Source of the DNA: Paragemmobacter amnigenus
GTDB lineage: Bacteria; Pseudomonadota; Alphaproteobacteria; Rhodobacterales; Rhodobacteraceae
DNA: 64,000 bases
Assembly: GCF_009908265.2 (NCBI RefSeq)
Contig: NZ_JAAATX020000013.1
Span: forward strand, 91,207-155,206
Reading direction: 5' to 3'
A program made the translations under genes and the position numbers. A model generated the notes under the pieces. That model ran no database searches. It had not been told where the DNA came from and was given only the letters and a program-made list of their open reading frames with translations. Position 1 is the stretch's first letter. Every line of letters starts with the position of its first letter. This document shows positions 1 to 8,972 of this stretch, piece by piece.

Positions 1-1071
1 TGGGCCGGGGGTGGACAGGGCCGAGAGCAGGCCGCGATAGACCTTTTCGGTGCAGCCCTTGTCTTCGACCTGCACGTCGTCGAGCAGCGCCTTGACGGAT
101 GCCAGATGCGCGGGGGCGTCGGGGTCGGCCATCCAGTCGGCACTCATCCCGCCGCCGAAGAGTACCTTGACGTGGCCGGGGCCGTCGGGGGTGAGGGAGA
201 GGTACCAGAAATAGCCCGGCGTCAGGGTGATGAGAAGCGCGGGGTAGATCGCCAGAAGCCATGTGATGCGGCGTTCGTCGCCTTGGAGTTTCGTGTTGGT
301 GGGATGGGCCAGCCCAAGGGGGACGAGGTCGTTCTTGACGATCCAGTGGTAGTTGAAGGCATCGGTCCCTTCGGGGCATTCCATCAGCGCGAGGTCGCAG
401 GTGCCGCCGATTGTGCCTGCGTGGCAGGCGGGGAGGTGGTAGCTCTCCATGAAATTCTCGGCCAGCACCTTCCAGTTGGTGTGCCAGCGGAATTCCTCGC
501 GGAAGGTTTCGGTGTAGGAGGCCATGTCGAGATGGCCCACCAGCGCCTCGACATCGCGCAGGCGGTCGTGGATGTCGGGGGCGTCGGGGTTGAGGGTGAC
601 CATGATCCAGCCGTGCCAGTCGGCGACGCGGATGCGGGGCAGGTGGACCTGATCCTTGCAGAAGGTTTCGTTCAGCGTCATGGCAGGCGCGCCGCGCAAG
701 GAGCCGTCGAGGTTGTAGGTCCAGGCGTGATAGGGGCAGACGATGGCGCGGACGCGACCGCGGCCTTCCAGCAGCGTCGACATGCGGTGGCGGCAGACGT
801 TGGACAGGCCGCGGAGTTGCCCATCGCGGTCGCGCAGGATGATGACGGGTTCGCCCGCGATGTCCATCGTCAGGTAGTCGCCGGGATCTTTCAGCGCGTC
901 GGCGCGGCCGGCGCAGAGCCAGTCACGCGCGAAGATGTGGCGCTGTTCGGCCTCGGCGAAGTCGGGCGAGGTGTAGACCGATTTCGGCATGGCCTGTGCG
1001 CGTTCGAAGGGGACGGCGACATTGGCGCGGAGTTCTTCGATGGCTTTCAGGGCGGGGTCGAGGGCGGTCAT
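1..1071 (-). CDS. Rieske aromatic-ring-hydroxylating-type oxygenase, alpha subunit (3' end outside window)
   Basis: Large subunit of a Rieske non-haem iron oxygenase, which takes electrons from a separate reductase to oxidise a small organic substrate. The reading frame starts at the ATG at 1071 and is still open at base 1, so about 357 residues are present and the C-terminus is missing. A Rieske [2Fe-2S] site is visible as CRHR (near residue 92) and CPYHAW (near residue 111). The mononuclear iron region is visible as ENFMESYHLPACH, with the usual paired histidines. This layout resembles choline/carnitine/glycine-betaine monooxygenases (GbcA-type) as well as benzoate-type enzymes, so the substrate is uncertain. 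The gene is followed upstream by a LysR gene on the same strand. No reductase gene is in view. Confidence 0.88.
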   Translation of the reverse strand, partial: MTALDPALKAIEELRANVAVPFERAQAMPKSVYTSPDFAEAEQRHIFARDWLCAGRADALKDPGDYLTMDIAGEPVIILRDRDGQLRGLSNVCRHRMSTLLEGRGRVRAIVCPYHAWTYNLDGSLRGAPAMTLNETFCKDQVHLPRIRVADWHGWIMVTLNPDAPDIHDRLRDVEALVGHLDMASYTETFREEFRWHTNWKVLAENFMESYHLPACHAGTIGGTCDLALMECPEGTDAFNYHWIVKNDLVPLGLAHPTNTKLQGDERRITWLLAIYPALLITLTPGYFWYLSLTPDGPGHVKVLFGGGMSADWMADPDAPAHLASVKALLDDVQVEDKGCTEKVYRGLLSALSTPGP

Positions 1072-1273
1072 GGCGGTCTTTCTGGAAGGGGGGCGTAAAG
1101 GCGAGTTTGGGGCATGGGGTTCGGCGGGGGAAGGAGGGTTTTCCGTGGTGTAGGTTAGGCTGGGCCTAAGCAGGGGTTGTGACCCCGTCCCGGGCTTGAC
1201 CCGGGACCTGCGGGTTTGCCGGGTTCGGGGGGAGGCCCCGGGTGAAGCCCGGGGCGGGGTTTGCGCATTTGCG

Positions 1274-2209
1274 TCAGCCTCCGCTTTCGCCGGCGGTGAC
1301 AAGGGCGGCAAGGCGGGCGGCGGCGGGGGTGAGGGTGGCGCCTTGCCGCGTCAGAAGGCCGTAGGGGGCCACGGTGATGCCGAGGTCGAGGGGGAGGATG
1401 ACGTAGGGCGAGTCGGGGCCCGCGAAGCGGTCGCAGACGGCGCGGGCGAGGGGGGCGATGGCGTTGGATTGCTGGATCAGCGCCAGCGTCAGCAGGAAGG
1501 ACGAGGTCGAGAGGCGCTGCGGCGGGGTGGGCAGGCCGAGCGCCTGCAGCCGCGCGATGACGGTGCGGGTCAGGAGCGCGTCGGGGCCGGGCATGACCCA
1601 GTCGAAGGCCATCAGGTCGTCGGGGGCGAGGCGCGGCAGGCTGGCGAGGCGGTGGCCGCGCCGGACCATGAGGGCCACGGGTTCGTCGCCCATCGGGGCG
1701 GAGAGGGAGAGGTCGCCCTCCATCCCGTCGGGCATCCGGCCGATAGCAAAGTCGATGCGGCCCGTCAGGAGTTGCTGGGCGAGGAAGTCGGAGGGGGCCA
1801 CGATCACCTCGGCCGTGACGGCGGGCAGGGCGAGGCGGGCGGTGCGGAGCGCGGGAAGGACGCGGTCGAGCGCGGGGCCGGTGACGGAGCCGATGCGGAC
1901 ATGGCCGGACTGGCCGTTCGCGATTTCCGCCATCTCGCGTTCGGCGTCGCGCAGTTCGGTGACGATGCGGGTGGCGCGGTGGGCCAGGGCATGGCCCATG
2001 GGGGTGAGGGTCAGGCCGCGCCCCGTGCGCGTATGGACGGGCTGGCCGGTGATCCGCTCCACCTCGGCCAGAAGGCGCGAGGCGGCGGGCTGGGCGAGGC
2101 CCAGCCGTTCGGCGGCAAGGGTGAGCTGGCCGGTTTCGGCAAGGGCCGCAAGCAGGCGGAGATGCGAGAGCTTCAGCCCGCGGCGGAGGAAGGTGTCGGG
2201 ATCTTGCAT
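1274..2209 (-). CDS. gbpR: LysR-family regulator of the adjacent sugar operon, GbpR-like
   Basis: Transcription factor of 311 residues. The N-terminal winged helix-turn-helix (about residues 12-70, with LTLAAERLGLAQPAASRLLA) is followed by a LysR substrate-binding domain. It is divergent from chvE with 147 bases between the two starts. That is the arrangement of GbpR beside chvE in Agrobacterium, where GbpR controls the galactose/arabinose-binding protein, and this context is the main reason for the name. A perfect 7-bp inverted repeat at 2214-2239 lies directly upstream of this start, which suggests autoregulation. The gene family is certain; the GbpR assignment is inference. Confidence 0.85.
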   Translation of the reverse strand: MQDPDTFLRRGLKLSHLRLLAALAETGQLTLAAERLGLAQPAASRLLAEVERITGQPVHTRTGRGLTLTPMGHALAHRATRIVTELRDAEREMAEIANGQSGHVRIGSVTGPALDRVLPALRTARLALPAVTAEVIVAPSDFLAQQLLTGRIDFAIGRMPDGMEGDLSLSAPMGDEPVALMVRRGHRLASLPRLAPDDLMAFDWVMPGPDALLTRTVIARLQALGLPTPPQRLSTSSFLLTLALIQQSNAIAPLARAVCDRFAGPDSPYVILPLDLGITVAPYGLLTRQGATLTPAAARLAALVTAGESGG

Positions 2210-2213
2210 GACG

Positions 2214-2239
2214 GTTTCGTTATGAATGGATCACGAAAC
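2214..2239. promoter_or_regulatory. Candidate LysR (GbpR) operator
   Basis: GTTTCGT at 2214-2220 and ACGAAAC at 2233-2239 form a perfect 7-bp inverted repeat with a 12-base spacer, in the divergent region between the LysR gene and chvE. The site abuts the LysR start codon and lies about 120 bases upstream of the chvE start. Size and position fit a LysR-type site, but binding is inferred. Confidence 0.45.
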
Positions 2240-2356
2240 AGTCTTTGACGGATATGCGAGGCTGTTGCAACTGTTCGCCCCACGGCGCTTGCGGGGGGAG
2301 CCTGCGACGGGGCCGTCAACATGCCGTGGCGCATCACGGCGAGGGAGGATTAACCA

Positions 2357-3424
2357 ATGCAACTTTCCAGAAGGGCGCTGCTGGCGCTCGCCACTGCCGC
2401 GTCGCTGGTCGGCGCGCCGTCTTTCGCGCAGGACAAGGGCACGGTCGGGATTGCAATGCCGACGCAGTCGTCGGCGCGCTGGATTTCGGACGGCAATTCG
2501 ATGGTGGAGCAGTTCACCGCCGCCGGTTACGCGACCGACCTGCAATATGCCGAGGATGACATCCCGACCCAGCTGGCGCAGGTCGAGAACATGATCACAA
2601 AGGGCGTGAACGTGCTGGTCATCGCGGCCATCGACGGGACCACGCTGTCGAACGCGCTGGACAATGCCGCCGCGGCCGGGATCAAGGTCATCGCCTATGA
2701 CCGCCTGATCCGTGACAGCGGTTCGGTCGACTATTACGCGACCTTTGACAACTTCAAGGTGGGCGTGCAGCAGGCGGAATCGCTGGTGGCCGGTCTGAAG
2801 GAGCGTTTCCCCGACGCGAAGCCGTGGAACGTGGAACTGTTCGGCGGCAGCCCGGACGACAACAACGCCTTCTTCTTCTACAACGGCGCGATGAGCGTGT
2901 TGCAGCCGCTGATCGACGCGGGCGACATCGTCATCCCGTCGGGCCAGATGGGCATGGACGTGGTCGGCACGCTGCGCTGGGACGGTGCGGTGGCTCAGGC
3001 GCGGATGGATAACCTGCTGTCGGCCAATTACGGCGACAAGCAGCTGCATGGCGCGCTGTCGCCCTATGACGGGCTGTCGATCGGCATCCTGTCTTCGGTC
3101 AAGGGCGTGGGGTACGGGTCGGGCGATTTGCCGATGCCGATCGTGACGGGGCAGGACGCGGAGATTCCGTCCGTGAAGTCGATGATCGCGGGCGAGCAGT
3201 ATTCGACGATCTTCAAGGATACCCGCGCGCTGGCCGGTGTGACCGTGAAGATGGTCGATGCCATCCTGTCGGGCGGCGAGCCGGAGATCAACGACACCTC
3301 GACCTATGACAACGGCGTCAAGGTCGTGCCGTCCTACCTGCTGGAGCCGGTGTCGGTGGATGTGTCGAACTACGAGGAAGTCCTTGTCGGTTCGGGCTAT
3401 TACACCGCGGACCAGCTGAAGTAA
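2357..3424 (+). CDS. chvE: Periplasmic sugar-binding protein ChvE
   Basis: Substrate-binding protein (355 residues) of a monosaccharide ABC importer; ChvE-type proteins bind arabinose, galactose, glucose, fucose and related sugars in the periplasm. The N-terminus is a signal peptide ([19 protein letters not shown], cleavage likely after PSFAQ near residue 24), followed by a type I periplasmic binding fold of the Peripla_BP_4 kind. A strong ribosome site (AGGGAGG at 2342-2348) precedes the ATG by 8 bases. It is first in the run chvE-gguA-gguB-gguC. A hairpin at 3439-3470 separates it from gguA and should leave the binding protein in excess over the membrane parts. Confidence 0.92.
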   Translation: MQLSRRALLALATAASLVGAPSFAQDKGTVGIAMPTQSSARWISDGNSMVEQFTAAGYATDLQYAEDDIPTQLAQVENMITKGVNVLVIAAIDGTTLSNALDNAAAAGIKVIAYDRLIRDSGSVDYYATFDNFKVGVQQAESLVAGLKERFPDAKPWNVELFGGSPDDNNAFFFYNGAMSVLQPLIDAGDIVIPSGQMGMDVVGTLRWDGAVAQARMDNLLSANYGDKQLHGALSPYDGLSIGILSSVKGVGYGSGDLPMPIVTGQDAEIPSVKSMIAGEQYSTIFKDTRALAGVTVKMVDAILSGGEPEINDTSTYDNGVKVVPSYLLEPVSVDVSNYEEVLVGSGYYTADQLK

Positions 3425-3438
3425 GCTTGACGGAAGAG

Positions 3439-3470
3439 GGCCCGTCCCCCGTGCGGGGGCGGGCCTTTCT
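3439..3470 (+). terminator. Attenuating terminator between chvE and gguA
   Basis: An 11-bp stem (3439-3449 with 3455-3465, one G-U pair) closes a 5-base loop and is followed by TTTCT. It lies 15 bases after the chvE stop and 20 bases before the gguA start. Such intra-operon hairpins usually cut read-through and stabilise the upstream binding-protein mRNA. Confidence 0.7.
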
Positions 3471-3490
3471 GCACGCCTTTGGGGGGAGAC

Positions 3491-5023
3491 ATGGCGACGC
3501 TTCTGGAGATGCGGGGGATCAGCAAGGTCTTTCCGGGGGTCCGCGCGCTGGACCATGTGGACCTGACGGTGGAGCAGGGGGAGATCCACGCCATCTGCGG
3601 CGAAAACGGCGCGGGGAAGTCCACGCTGATGAAGGTGTTGTCGGGGGTCTATCCCTTTGGCAGCTATGAGGGCGAGATCCATTATGACGGCGCGTTGCTG
3701 ACCAATCGGGGCATCCGGGACAGCGAGGCGAAGGGGATCATCATCATCCATCAGGAGCTGGCCTTGGTGCCGCTCCTGTCGATTGCGGAGAACCTGTTTC
3801 TGGGCAACGAGGTCGCGTCTAAGGGCGTGATCAACTGGCCGCTGGCGTTCCAGAAGACGGAAGGGCTGCTGCGGAAGGTGGGGCTGGACGAGGCGCCGAC
3901 GGCGGTGGTCGGCAAGCTGGGCGTCGGCAAGCAGCAATTGATCGAGATCGCGAAGGCGCTGGCCAAGGATGTGCGGCTGCTGATCCTTGATGAACCCACG
4001 GCGGCCTTGCAGGAGAATGACAGCCAGAAACTGCTGGACCTGATGCTGGAGCTGAAGGCGCAGGGGGTCACGCAGATCATCATTTCCCACAAGCTGAACG
4101 AGATCGGGCGGGTGGCGGACCGGATCACCATCCTGCGCGACGGGGCGACGGTGTCGACGCTGCGCAAGGAGGAGATCAGCGAGGAGCGGATCATCCGCGA
4201 CATGGTGGGGCGCGACATGGCGCACCGTTACCCCGAGCGGGACAGCAACCCCGGCGAGGTGCTGCTGGAGGTGGAGGGCTGGAACGTCTGGCACCCCGAG
4301 CAGACGGGGCGGCAGATGATCCGCGATGCGGGTTTTCATGTCCGCAAGGGCGAGATCGTGGGGATCGCGGGGCTGATGGGGGCGGGGCGGACGGAGCTGG
4401 CCATGTCCATCTTCGGCCATGCCTATGGGCGCAACATTTCCGGCAGGGTGAGGATGGGCGGTCGGGTCGTCGATACGTCTTCGGTGACGAAGGCGATCGC
4501 GGCGGGGCTGGCCTATGTGACCGAGGACCGCAAGCAGCTGGGTCTGGTGCTGGACGAGCCCATCGTCAAGAACATCACGCTGGCCAATCTGGCGGGGGTC
4601 GCCACGCGGGGCGTGCTGTCGCGCGGGCGCGAGCAACAGGTGGCCGAGGAGTATCGGCGGGCAATGTCGATCCGGACGCCGAGCGTGTTCCAGAAGGTGG
4701 TGAACCTGTCGGGCGGGAACCAGCAGAAGGTCGTGCTGTCCAAATGGCTGTTTGCCGATCCGCAGGTGCTGATCCTGGATGAGCCCACGCGGGGGATCGA
4801 TGTGGGGGCGAAGTTCGAGATCTATACGATCATGAACGAATTGGCCGCACAGGGGCGCGGGGTGGTGATGGTTTCCAGCGAGATGCCCGAGCTTCTGGGC
4901 ATGTGCGACCGGATCTACGTGATGAACGAGGGGCGGATCGTGGGCGAGCTTTCGCGGGCGGAGGCGTCGCAGGAACGGATCATGTCCATGATATTGAACG
5001 ACGGCAAGGCGAGGGTGGCGTGA
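3491..5023 (+). CDS. gguA: Sugar ABC transporter, double ATP-binding subunit GguA
   Basis: Cytoplasmic ATPase (510 residues) of the ChvE-dependent importer, with two fused nucleotide-binding domains as in AraG/MglA/XylG. The first half shows Walker A GENGAGKST (about residue 40), a degenerate signature GVGKQQL and Walker B LLILDEPTAAL. The second half has the weak Walker A (GLMGAGRTEL) usual for this family, an LSGGNQQKVVLSKWL signature and VLILDEPTRGID. I chose the ATG at 3491 because GGGGGGAG lies just upstream and the protein begins with the conserved LLEMRGISK strand. Its stop overlaps the gguB start (ATGA). Confidence 0.95.
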   Translation: MATLLEMRGISKVFPGVRALDHVDLTVEQGEIHAICGENGAGKSTLMKVLSGVYPFGSYEGEIHYDGALLTNRGIRDSEAKGIIIIHQELALVPLLSIAENLFLGNEVASKGVINWPLAFQKTEGLLRKVGLDEAPTAVVGKLGVGKQQLIEIAKALAKDVRLLILDEPTAALQENDSQKLLDLMLELKAQGVTQIIISHKLNEIGRVADRITILRDGATVSTLRKEEISEERIIRDMVGRDMAHRYPERDSNPGEVLLEVEGWNVWHPEQTGRQMIRDAGFHVRKGEIVGIAGLMGAGRTELAMSIFGHAYGRNISGRVRMGGRVVDTSSVTKAIAAGLAYVTEDRKQLGLVLDEPIVKNITLANLAGVATRGVLSRGREQQVAEEYRRAMSIRTPSVFQKVVNLSGGNQQKVVLSKWLFADPQVLILDEPTRGIDVGAKFEIYTIMNELAAQGRGVVMVSSEMPELLGMCDRIYVMNEGRIVGELSRAEASQERIMSMILNDGKARVA

Positions 5024-6219
5024 TGGCGGATCAGGCGGCAAACGCGGGCGGCAAGGGGATCGGCGCGCATCTGGGCGGGCATCTGCGCGAGAACGGGATG
5101 ATTTTGGCGTTGGTCGCCATCGTCCTGTTCTTTACCGTGATCGTGCGGGTGACGCAGGGCGTCGACTTCCTGTCGGCGCAGAACATCACCAACCTGTTCC
5201 TGCAGAATTCCTATGTCATCATCATGGCGCTGGGGATGCTGCTGGTGATCGTGGCGGGGCATATCGACCTGTCGGTCGGGTCCGTCGTGGGGTTCACCGG
5301 CGCAGTGGCGGCGGTGCTGACGGTCAATATGGGCTGGCCCGTCTATGCGGTGGTGCCCACCTGTCTGTTCGTGGGCCTGCTGATCGGGGCGGCGCAGGGC
5401 TATTGGGTGGCCTATTGGCGCATCCCGTCCTTCATCGTGACGCTGGCGGGGATGCTGGTGTTCCGGGGGCTGACGCTGTGGCTTCTGGACGGGCAGAACG
5501 TGGGGCCCTTCCCGAAGTCGTTCCAGTCGCTGTCCACGGGGTTCATCCCGGATGCCTTCGGCGTGGGCAAGCCGAACATCACGGCGCTGGTGCTGATCGC
5601 GCTGGCCTCTGTTGCCATCCTGTGGATGGGGCTGCGGGCGCGGGCGCGGGATCAGCAATTCGGGATCACGCCGGAGCCGATGGTGGTCTTTGCCATCCGG
5701 AATTTCGTGGTCGTGGCCGCGCTGATGTTCGTTGGCTACAAGCTGGCGTCGTTCCGGGGGCTGCCGAATGTGGTGGTGGTGCTGGCGGTGCTGACGGTTC
5801 TGTATGCCTTCTTCACGGAAACCACGACGACGGGGCGGCGCATTTATGCGCTGGGCGGGAACGAGAAGGCCGCGCGGCTGTCGGGGATCAATACGGACCG
5901 GCTGGTTTTCCTGACCTTCTGCAACATGGGGGTGCTGGCGTCGCTGGCGGGGATGATCGTGGCGGCGCGGCTGAATTCCTCGACCCCCAAGGCGGGGGTG
6001 GGGTTCGAGCTGGACGTGATCGCGGCGGTCTTCATCGGCGGGGCGTCGATGACGGGCGGGTCGGGCAAGATCATCGGGGTGGTGGTCGGCGCGTTGATCA
6101 TGGGGGTGATGAACAACGGGATGTCCATCATGGGCATCGGCATCGACTATCAGCAGGTGATCAAGGGGCTGGTGCTGCTGGCTGCGGTCATCTTCGATGT
6201 CTACAACAAGAACAAGTGA
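5023..6219 (+). CDS. gguB: Sugar ABC transporter permease GguB
   Basis: Inner-membrane permease (398 residues) of the ChvE-GguAB importer, in the BPD_transp_2 family with RbsC/AraH/XylH. Hydrophobic segments run through most of the protein; the first is near residue 25 and a GMLLVIVAGHIDLSVGSVVG motif typical of the family follows near residue 75. The ATG at 5023 overlaps the gguA stop, so translation is coupled. The length and C-terminus (VYNKNK) match the XylH/GguB group. Confidence 0.94.
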   Translation: MADQAANAGGKGIGAHLGGHLRENGMILALVAIVLFFTVIVRVTQGVDFLSAQNITNLFLQNSYVIIMALGMLLVIVAGHIDLSVGSVVGFTGAVAAVLTVNMGWPVYAVVPTCLFVGLLIGAAQGYWVAYWRIPSFIVTLAGMLVFRGLTLWLLDGQNVGPFPKSFQSLSTGFIPDAFGVGKPNITALVLIALASVAILWMGLRARARDQQFGITPEPMVVFAIRNFVVVAALMFVGYKLASFRGLPNVVVVLAVLTVLYAFFTETTTTGRRIYALGGNEKAARLSGINTDRLVFLTFCNMGVLASLAGMIVAARLNSSTPKAGVGFELDVIAAVFIGGASMTGGSGKIIGVVVGALIMGVMNNGMSIMGIGIDYQQVIKGLVLLAAVIFDVYNKNK

Positions 6220-6229
6220 GGGGGCTGTC

Positions 6230-7222
6230 ATGCTGATTTCGCAGGTGAGGCGGCCGGATGGCGGGTTGGCCGTCGTGGTACGGTCGGGGTCCGAGGCGGC
6301 GGTGCTGCGCGGGGTGGAGAGCACCTATGCGCTGGCGATGGAGGCGGCGGCGACGGGGCGGCCCGTGGCGGCGCTGGTGGCCGAGCGGGGTTTGGGCGAG
6401 GCAGTGGACCTGCCGTCGCTGCTGGCCGAGGGGCGGGTGGTGTTGCCGATCACGCATCCCGATCCCGCGCATATGCATCTGACGGGGACGGGGCTGACGC
6501 ATCTGGGCAGCGCCTCGGCCCGCGATGCGATGCATGCCAAGCTGGCGGGGGCGGAGGTGCTGACCGACAGCATGAAGATGTTCCGCATGGGGCTGGAGGG
6601 CGGGCGTCCTGCGGCCGGCCATGTGGGGGTGCAGCCCGAGTGGTTCTACAAGGGCAACGGCACGACCGCCGTGCCGCCCGGCGGCGCGCTGACCATGCCG
6701 GGCTTTGCCGAGGACGGGGGCGAGGAGCCGGAGCTGGCGGGGGTCTATGTGATCTCGCCCGACGGGGTGCCGTGCCGTTTGGGCTGGGCCTTGGCGAACG
6801 AGTTTTCGGACCATGTGACGGAGCGGGTGAATTACCTGTGGCTGGCGCATTCCAAGCTGCGCGAGGCGAGTTTCGGGCCGGAAATCCTGATCGGGGAATT
6901 GCCTGCGGACGTGCGGGGGACAAGCCGCATCCGGCGGGGCGGCGCGGTGGTGTGGGAGAAGCCCTTCCTGTCGGGCGAGGCGAACATGTCGCACACGATG
7001 GCGAACCTTGAACATCATCATTTCAAGTACGGGCTGTTCCGGCAGCCGGGCGATGTGCATGTGCACATGTTCGGCACGGCGACGCTGAGTTTTGCGGATG
7101 GCTTTGCCACGCAGGAGGGCGATATCTTCGAGATCGAGGCGGCAGAGTTCGGTCTGCCGTTGCGGAATACACTGGCCAAGGCCCCTGCGGATGCGGGTGC
7201 GCTGGCTGTGCAAGCATTGTGA
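6230..7222 (+). CDS. gguC: GguC / AraD1-family protein, probable 2-keto-3-deoxy-L-arabonate dehydratase
   Basis: 330-residue protein of the fumarylacetoacetate-hydrolase-like superfamily, the third conserved member of chvE-ggu loci. The family was later tied to L-arabinose operons as AraD1, a predicted 2-keto-3-deoxy-arabonate dehydratase. Here it sits directly before a sugar-acid dehydratase and a sugar 1-dehydrogenase, which supports a catabolic role over a transport role. The start at 6230 lies 10 bases after the gguB stop, behind GAGGGGG. The catalytic assignment is family knowledge plus context, not read from a motif. Confidence 0.85.
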   Translation: MLISQVRRPDGGLAVVVRSGSEAAVLRGVESTYALAMEAAATGRPVAALVAERGLGEAVDLPSLLAEGRVVLPITHPDPAHMHLTGTGLTHLGSASARDAMHAKLAGAEVLTDSMKMFRMGLEGGRPAAGHVGVQPEWFYKGNGTTAVPPGGALTMPGFAEDGGEEPELAGVYVISPDGVPCRLGWALANEFSDHVTERVNYLWLAHSKLREASFGPEILIGELPADVRGTSRIRRGGAVVWEKPFLSGEANMSHTMANLEHHHFKYGLFRQPGDVHVHMFGTATLSFADGFATQEGDIFEIEAAEFGLPLRNTLAKAPADAGALAVQAL

Positions 7223-7229
7223 GGAAAGC

Positions 7230-8972
7230 ATGACCTTCAAACCCGCCAAATGGCCCCGCAAGCTGCGCTCGCAGGAATGGTTCGGGGGGTCGAGCCGCGA
7301 CAACATCTATCACCGCGGCTGGATGAAGAATCAGGGTTTCCCGCATGACCTGTTCGACGGGCGGCCCGTCATCGGCATCCTGAACACCTGGTCCGAGCTG
7401 AACCCCTGCAACGCGCATCTGAACGCGCTGGCGGAAAAGGTGAAGAACGGCATCTACGAGGCGGGCGGGTTTCCGGTGGAGGTGCCGGTTTTCTCGGTTT
7501 CGGAATCGGCGTTCCGGCCCACGGCGATGATGTTCCGCAATCTGGCGGCCATGTCGATCGAGGAGCAGATGCGCGGGCAGCCGATGGATGGCTGCGTGCT
7601 GCTGGTGGGCTGCGACAAGACTACGCCCAGCCTGCTGATGGCGGCGGCGTCCACGGACCTGCCGTCGATCATCGTCACGGGCGGGCCGATGCTGAACGGC
7701 TATTACAAGGGTGAGCGGGTCGGGTCGGGGACGCATCTGTGGAAATTCTCGGAAGCCGTGAAGGCGGGCGAGATGAGCATGGCGGAATTCGCCGAGGCCG
7801 AGGCGTCGATGAGCCGGTCGGCGGGGTCGTGCAACACGATGGGCACGGCCAGCACCATGGCGAGCATGGCCGAGGCGCTGGGCATGGCGCTTTCGGGCAA
7901 TGCGGCGATTCCGGCGGTGGATTCGCGCCGGCGCGTGATGGCGCAGATGTCGGGGCGGCGGATCGTCCAGATGGTGAAGGACGATCTGAAACCGTCCGAC
8001 ATCCTGACGAAAGCGGCGTTTGAAAACGCGATCCGCACCAATGCGGCGATCGGCGGGTCGACCAATGCGGTGATCCACCTTCTGGCGATTGCCGGACGGG
8101 TGGGGGTGGACCTGACGCTGGACGACTGGGACCGGCTGGGGCGCGACGTGCCGACCATCGTGAACCTGATGCCGTCGGGCAAATACCTGATGGAGGAATT
8201 CTTTTATGCCGGTGGCCTGCCTGTCGTGCTGAAGCGGCTGGGCGAGGCGGGGCTGCTGAACAAGGACGCGCTGACCGTGTCGGGCGAGACGGCGTGGGAT
8301 CAGGTGAAGGATGTCACCAACCACAACGAGGATGTGATCCTGCCGGTGGAGCGGGCGATCACGCAATCGGGCGGCGTGGTGGTGGTGAAGGGCAATCTGG
8401 CGCCGAATGGCGCGGTGCTGAAGCCGTCGGCGGCGACGCCGGAGTTGATGGTGCATCGCGGCCGCGCGGTCGTGTTCGAGGATATCGACCACTACAAGGA
8501 ACGGATCAACGACCCCGATCTGGATATCGACGAGACCTGCGTGATGGTGCTGAAGAATTGCGGGCCGAAGGGCTATCCGGGGATGGCCGAGGTGGGCAAT
8601 ATGGGCCTGCCGCCGAAGGTGTTGAAGAAGGGTATCACCGATATGGTGCGGATTTCCGATGCGCGCATGTCGGGCACGGCCTATGGCACGGTCTGCCTGC
8701 ACACCAGCCCCGAGGCGGCGGCGGGTGGCCCCCTTGCCGTGGTGCGGGACGGGGATTTCATCGAACTGGACGTGCCGAACCGGCGCCTGCATCTGGATAT
8801 CAGCGACGAGGAACTGGCCGCGCGGCTGGCCGCATGGACCCCGCGCATCGCGCCGCCCGACAGCGGCTATGCGATGCTGCACCACCAGCATGTGATGGGC
8901 GCGGACAAGGGGGCGGACCTCGAATTCCTGCGCGGCTGCCGGGGCGCGCCGGTGGGCAAGGATTCGCACTGA
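7230..8972 (+). CDS. araC: Sugar-acid dehydratase of the IlvD/Edd family (L-arabonate dehydratase)
   Basis: Removes water from an aldonate (L-arabonate, and possibly D-fuconate or galactonate) to give the 2-keto-3-deoxy acid. The 580-residue protein has the three cysteines that hold the iron-sulfur cluster in this family: NPCNAHL (Cys60), LVGCDKTTPS (about Cys128) and GSCNTMGTAS (about Cys201). Length and order match Azospirillum L-arabonate dehydratase rather than IlvD. It starts 7 bases after gguC behind GAGGAAAG. The symbol araC follows the Azospirillum pathway usage and is not the E. coli regulator of that name. Confidence 0.87.
   Translation: MTFKPAKWPRKLRSQEWFGGSSRDNIYHRGWMKNQGFPHDLFDGRPVIGILNTWSELNPCNAHLNALAEKVKNGIYEAGGFPVEVPVFSVSESAFRPTAMMFRNLAAMSIEEQMRGQPMDGCVLLVGCDKTTPSLLMAAASTDLPSIIVTGGPMLNGYYKGERVGSGTHLWKFSEAVKAGEMSMAEFAEAEASMSRSAGSCNTMGTASTMASMAEALGMALSGNAAIPAVDSRRRVMAQMSGRRIVQMVKDDLKPSDILTKAAFENAIRTNAAIGGSTNAVIHLLAIAGRVGVDLTLDDWDRLGRDVPTIVNLMPSGKYLMEEFFYAGGLPVVLKRLGEAGLLNKDALTVSGETAWDQVKDVTNHNEDVILPVERAITQSGGVVVVKGNLAPNGAVLKPSAATPELMVHRGRAVVFEDIDHYKERINDPDLDIDETCVMVLKNCGPKGYPGMAEVGNMGLPPKVLKKGITDMVRISDARMSGTAYGTVCLHTSPEAAAGGPLAVVRDGDFIELDVPNRRLHLDISDEELAARLAAWTPRIAPPDSGYAMLHHQHVMGADKGADLEFLRGCRGAPVGKDSH

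Noticed and set aside
2231..5041. 936-residue open frame on the minus strand opposite chvE and gguA
   Set aside because: It mirrors strongly supported transport genes, is extremely His/Arg/Gln-rich and matches no family; it is a by-product of high GC third positions.
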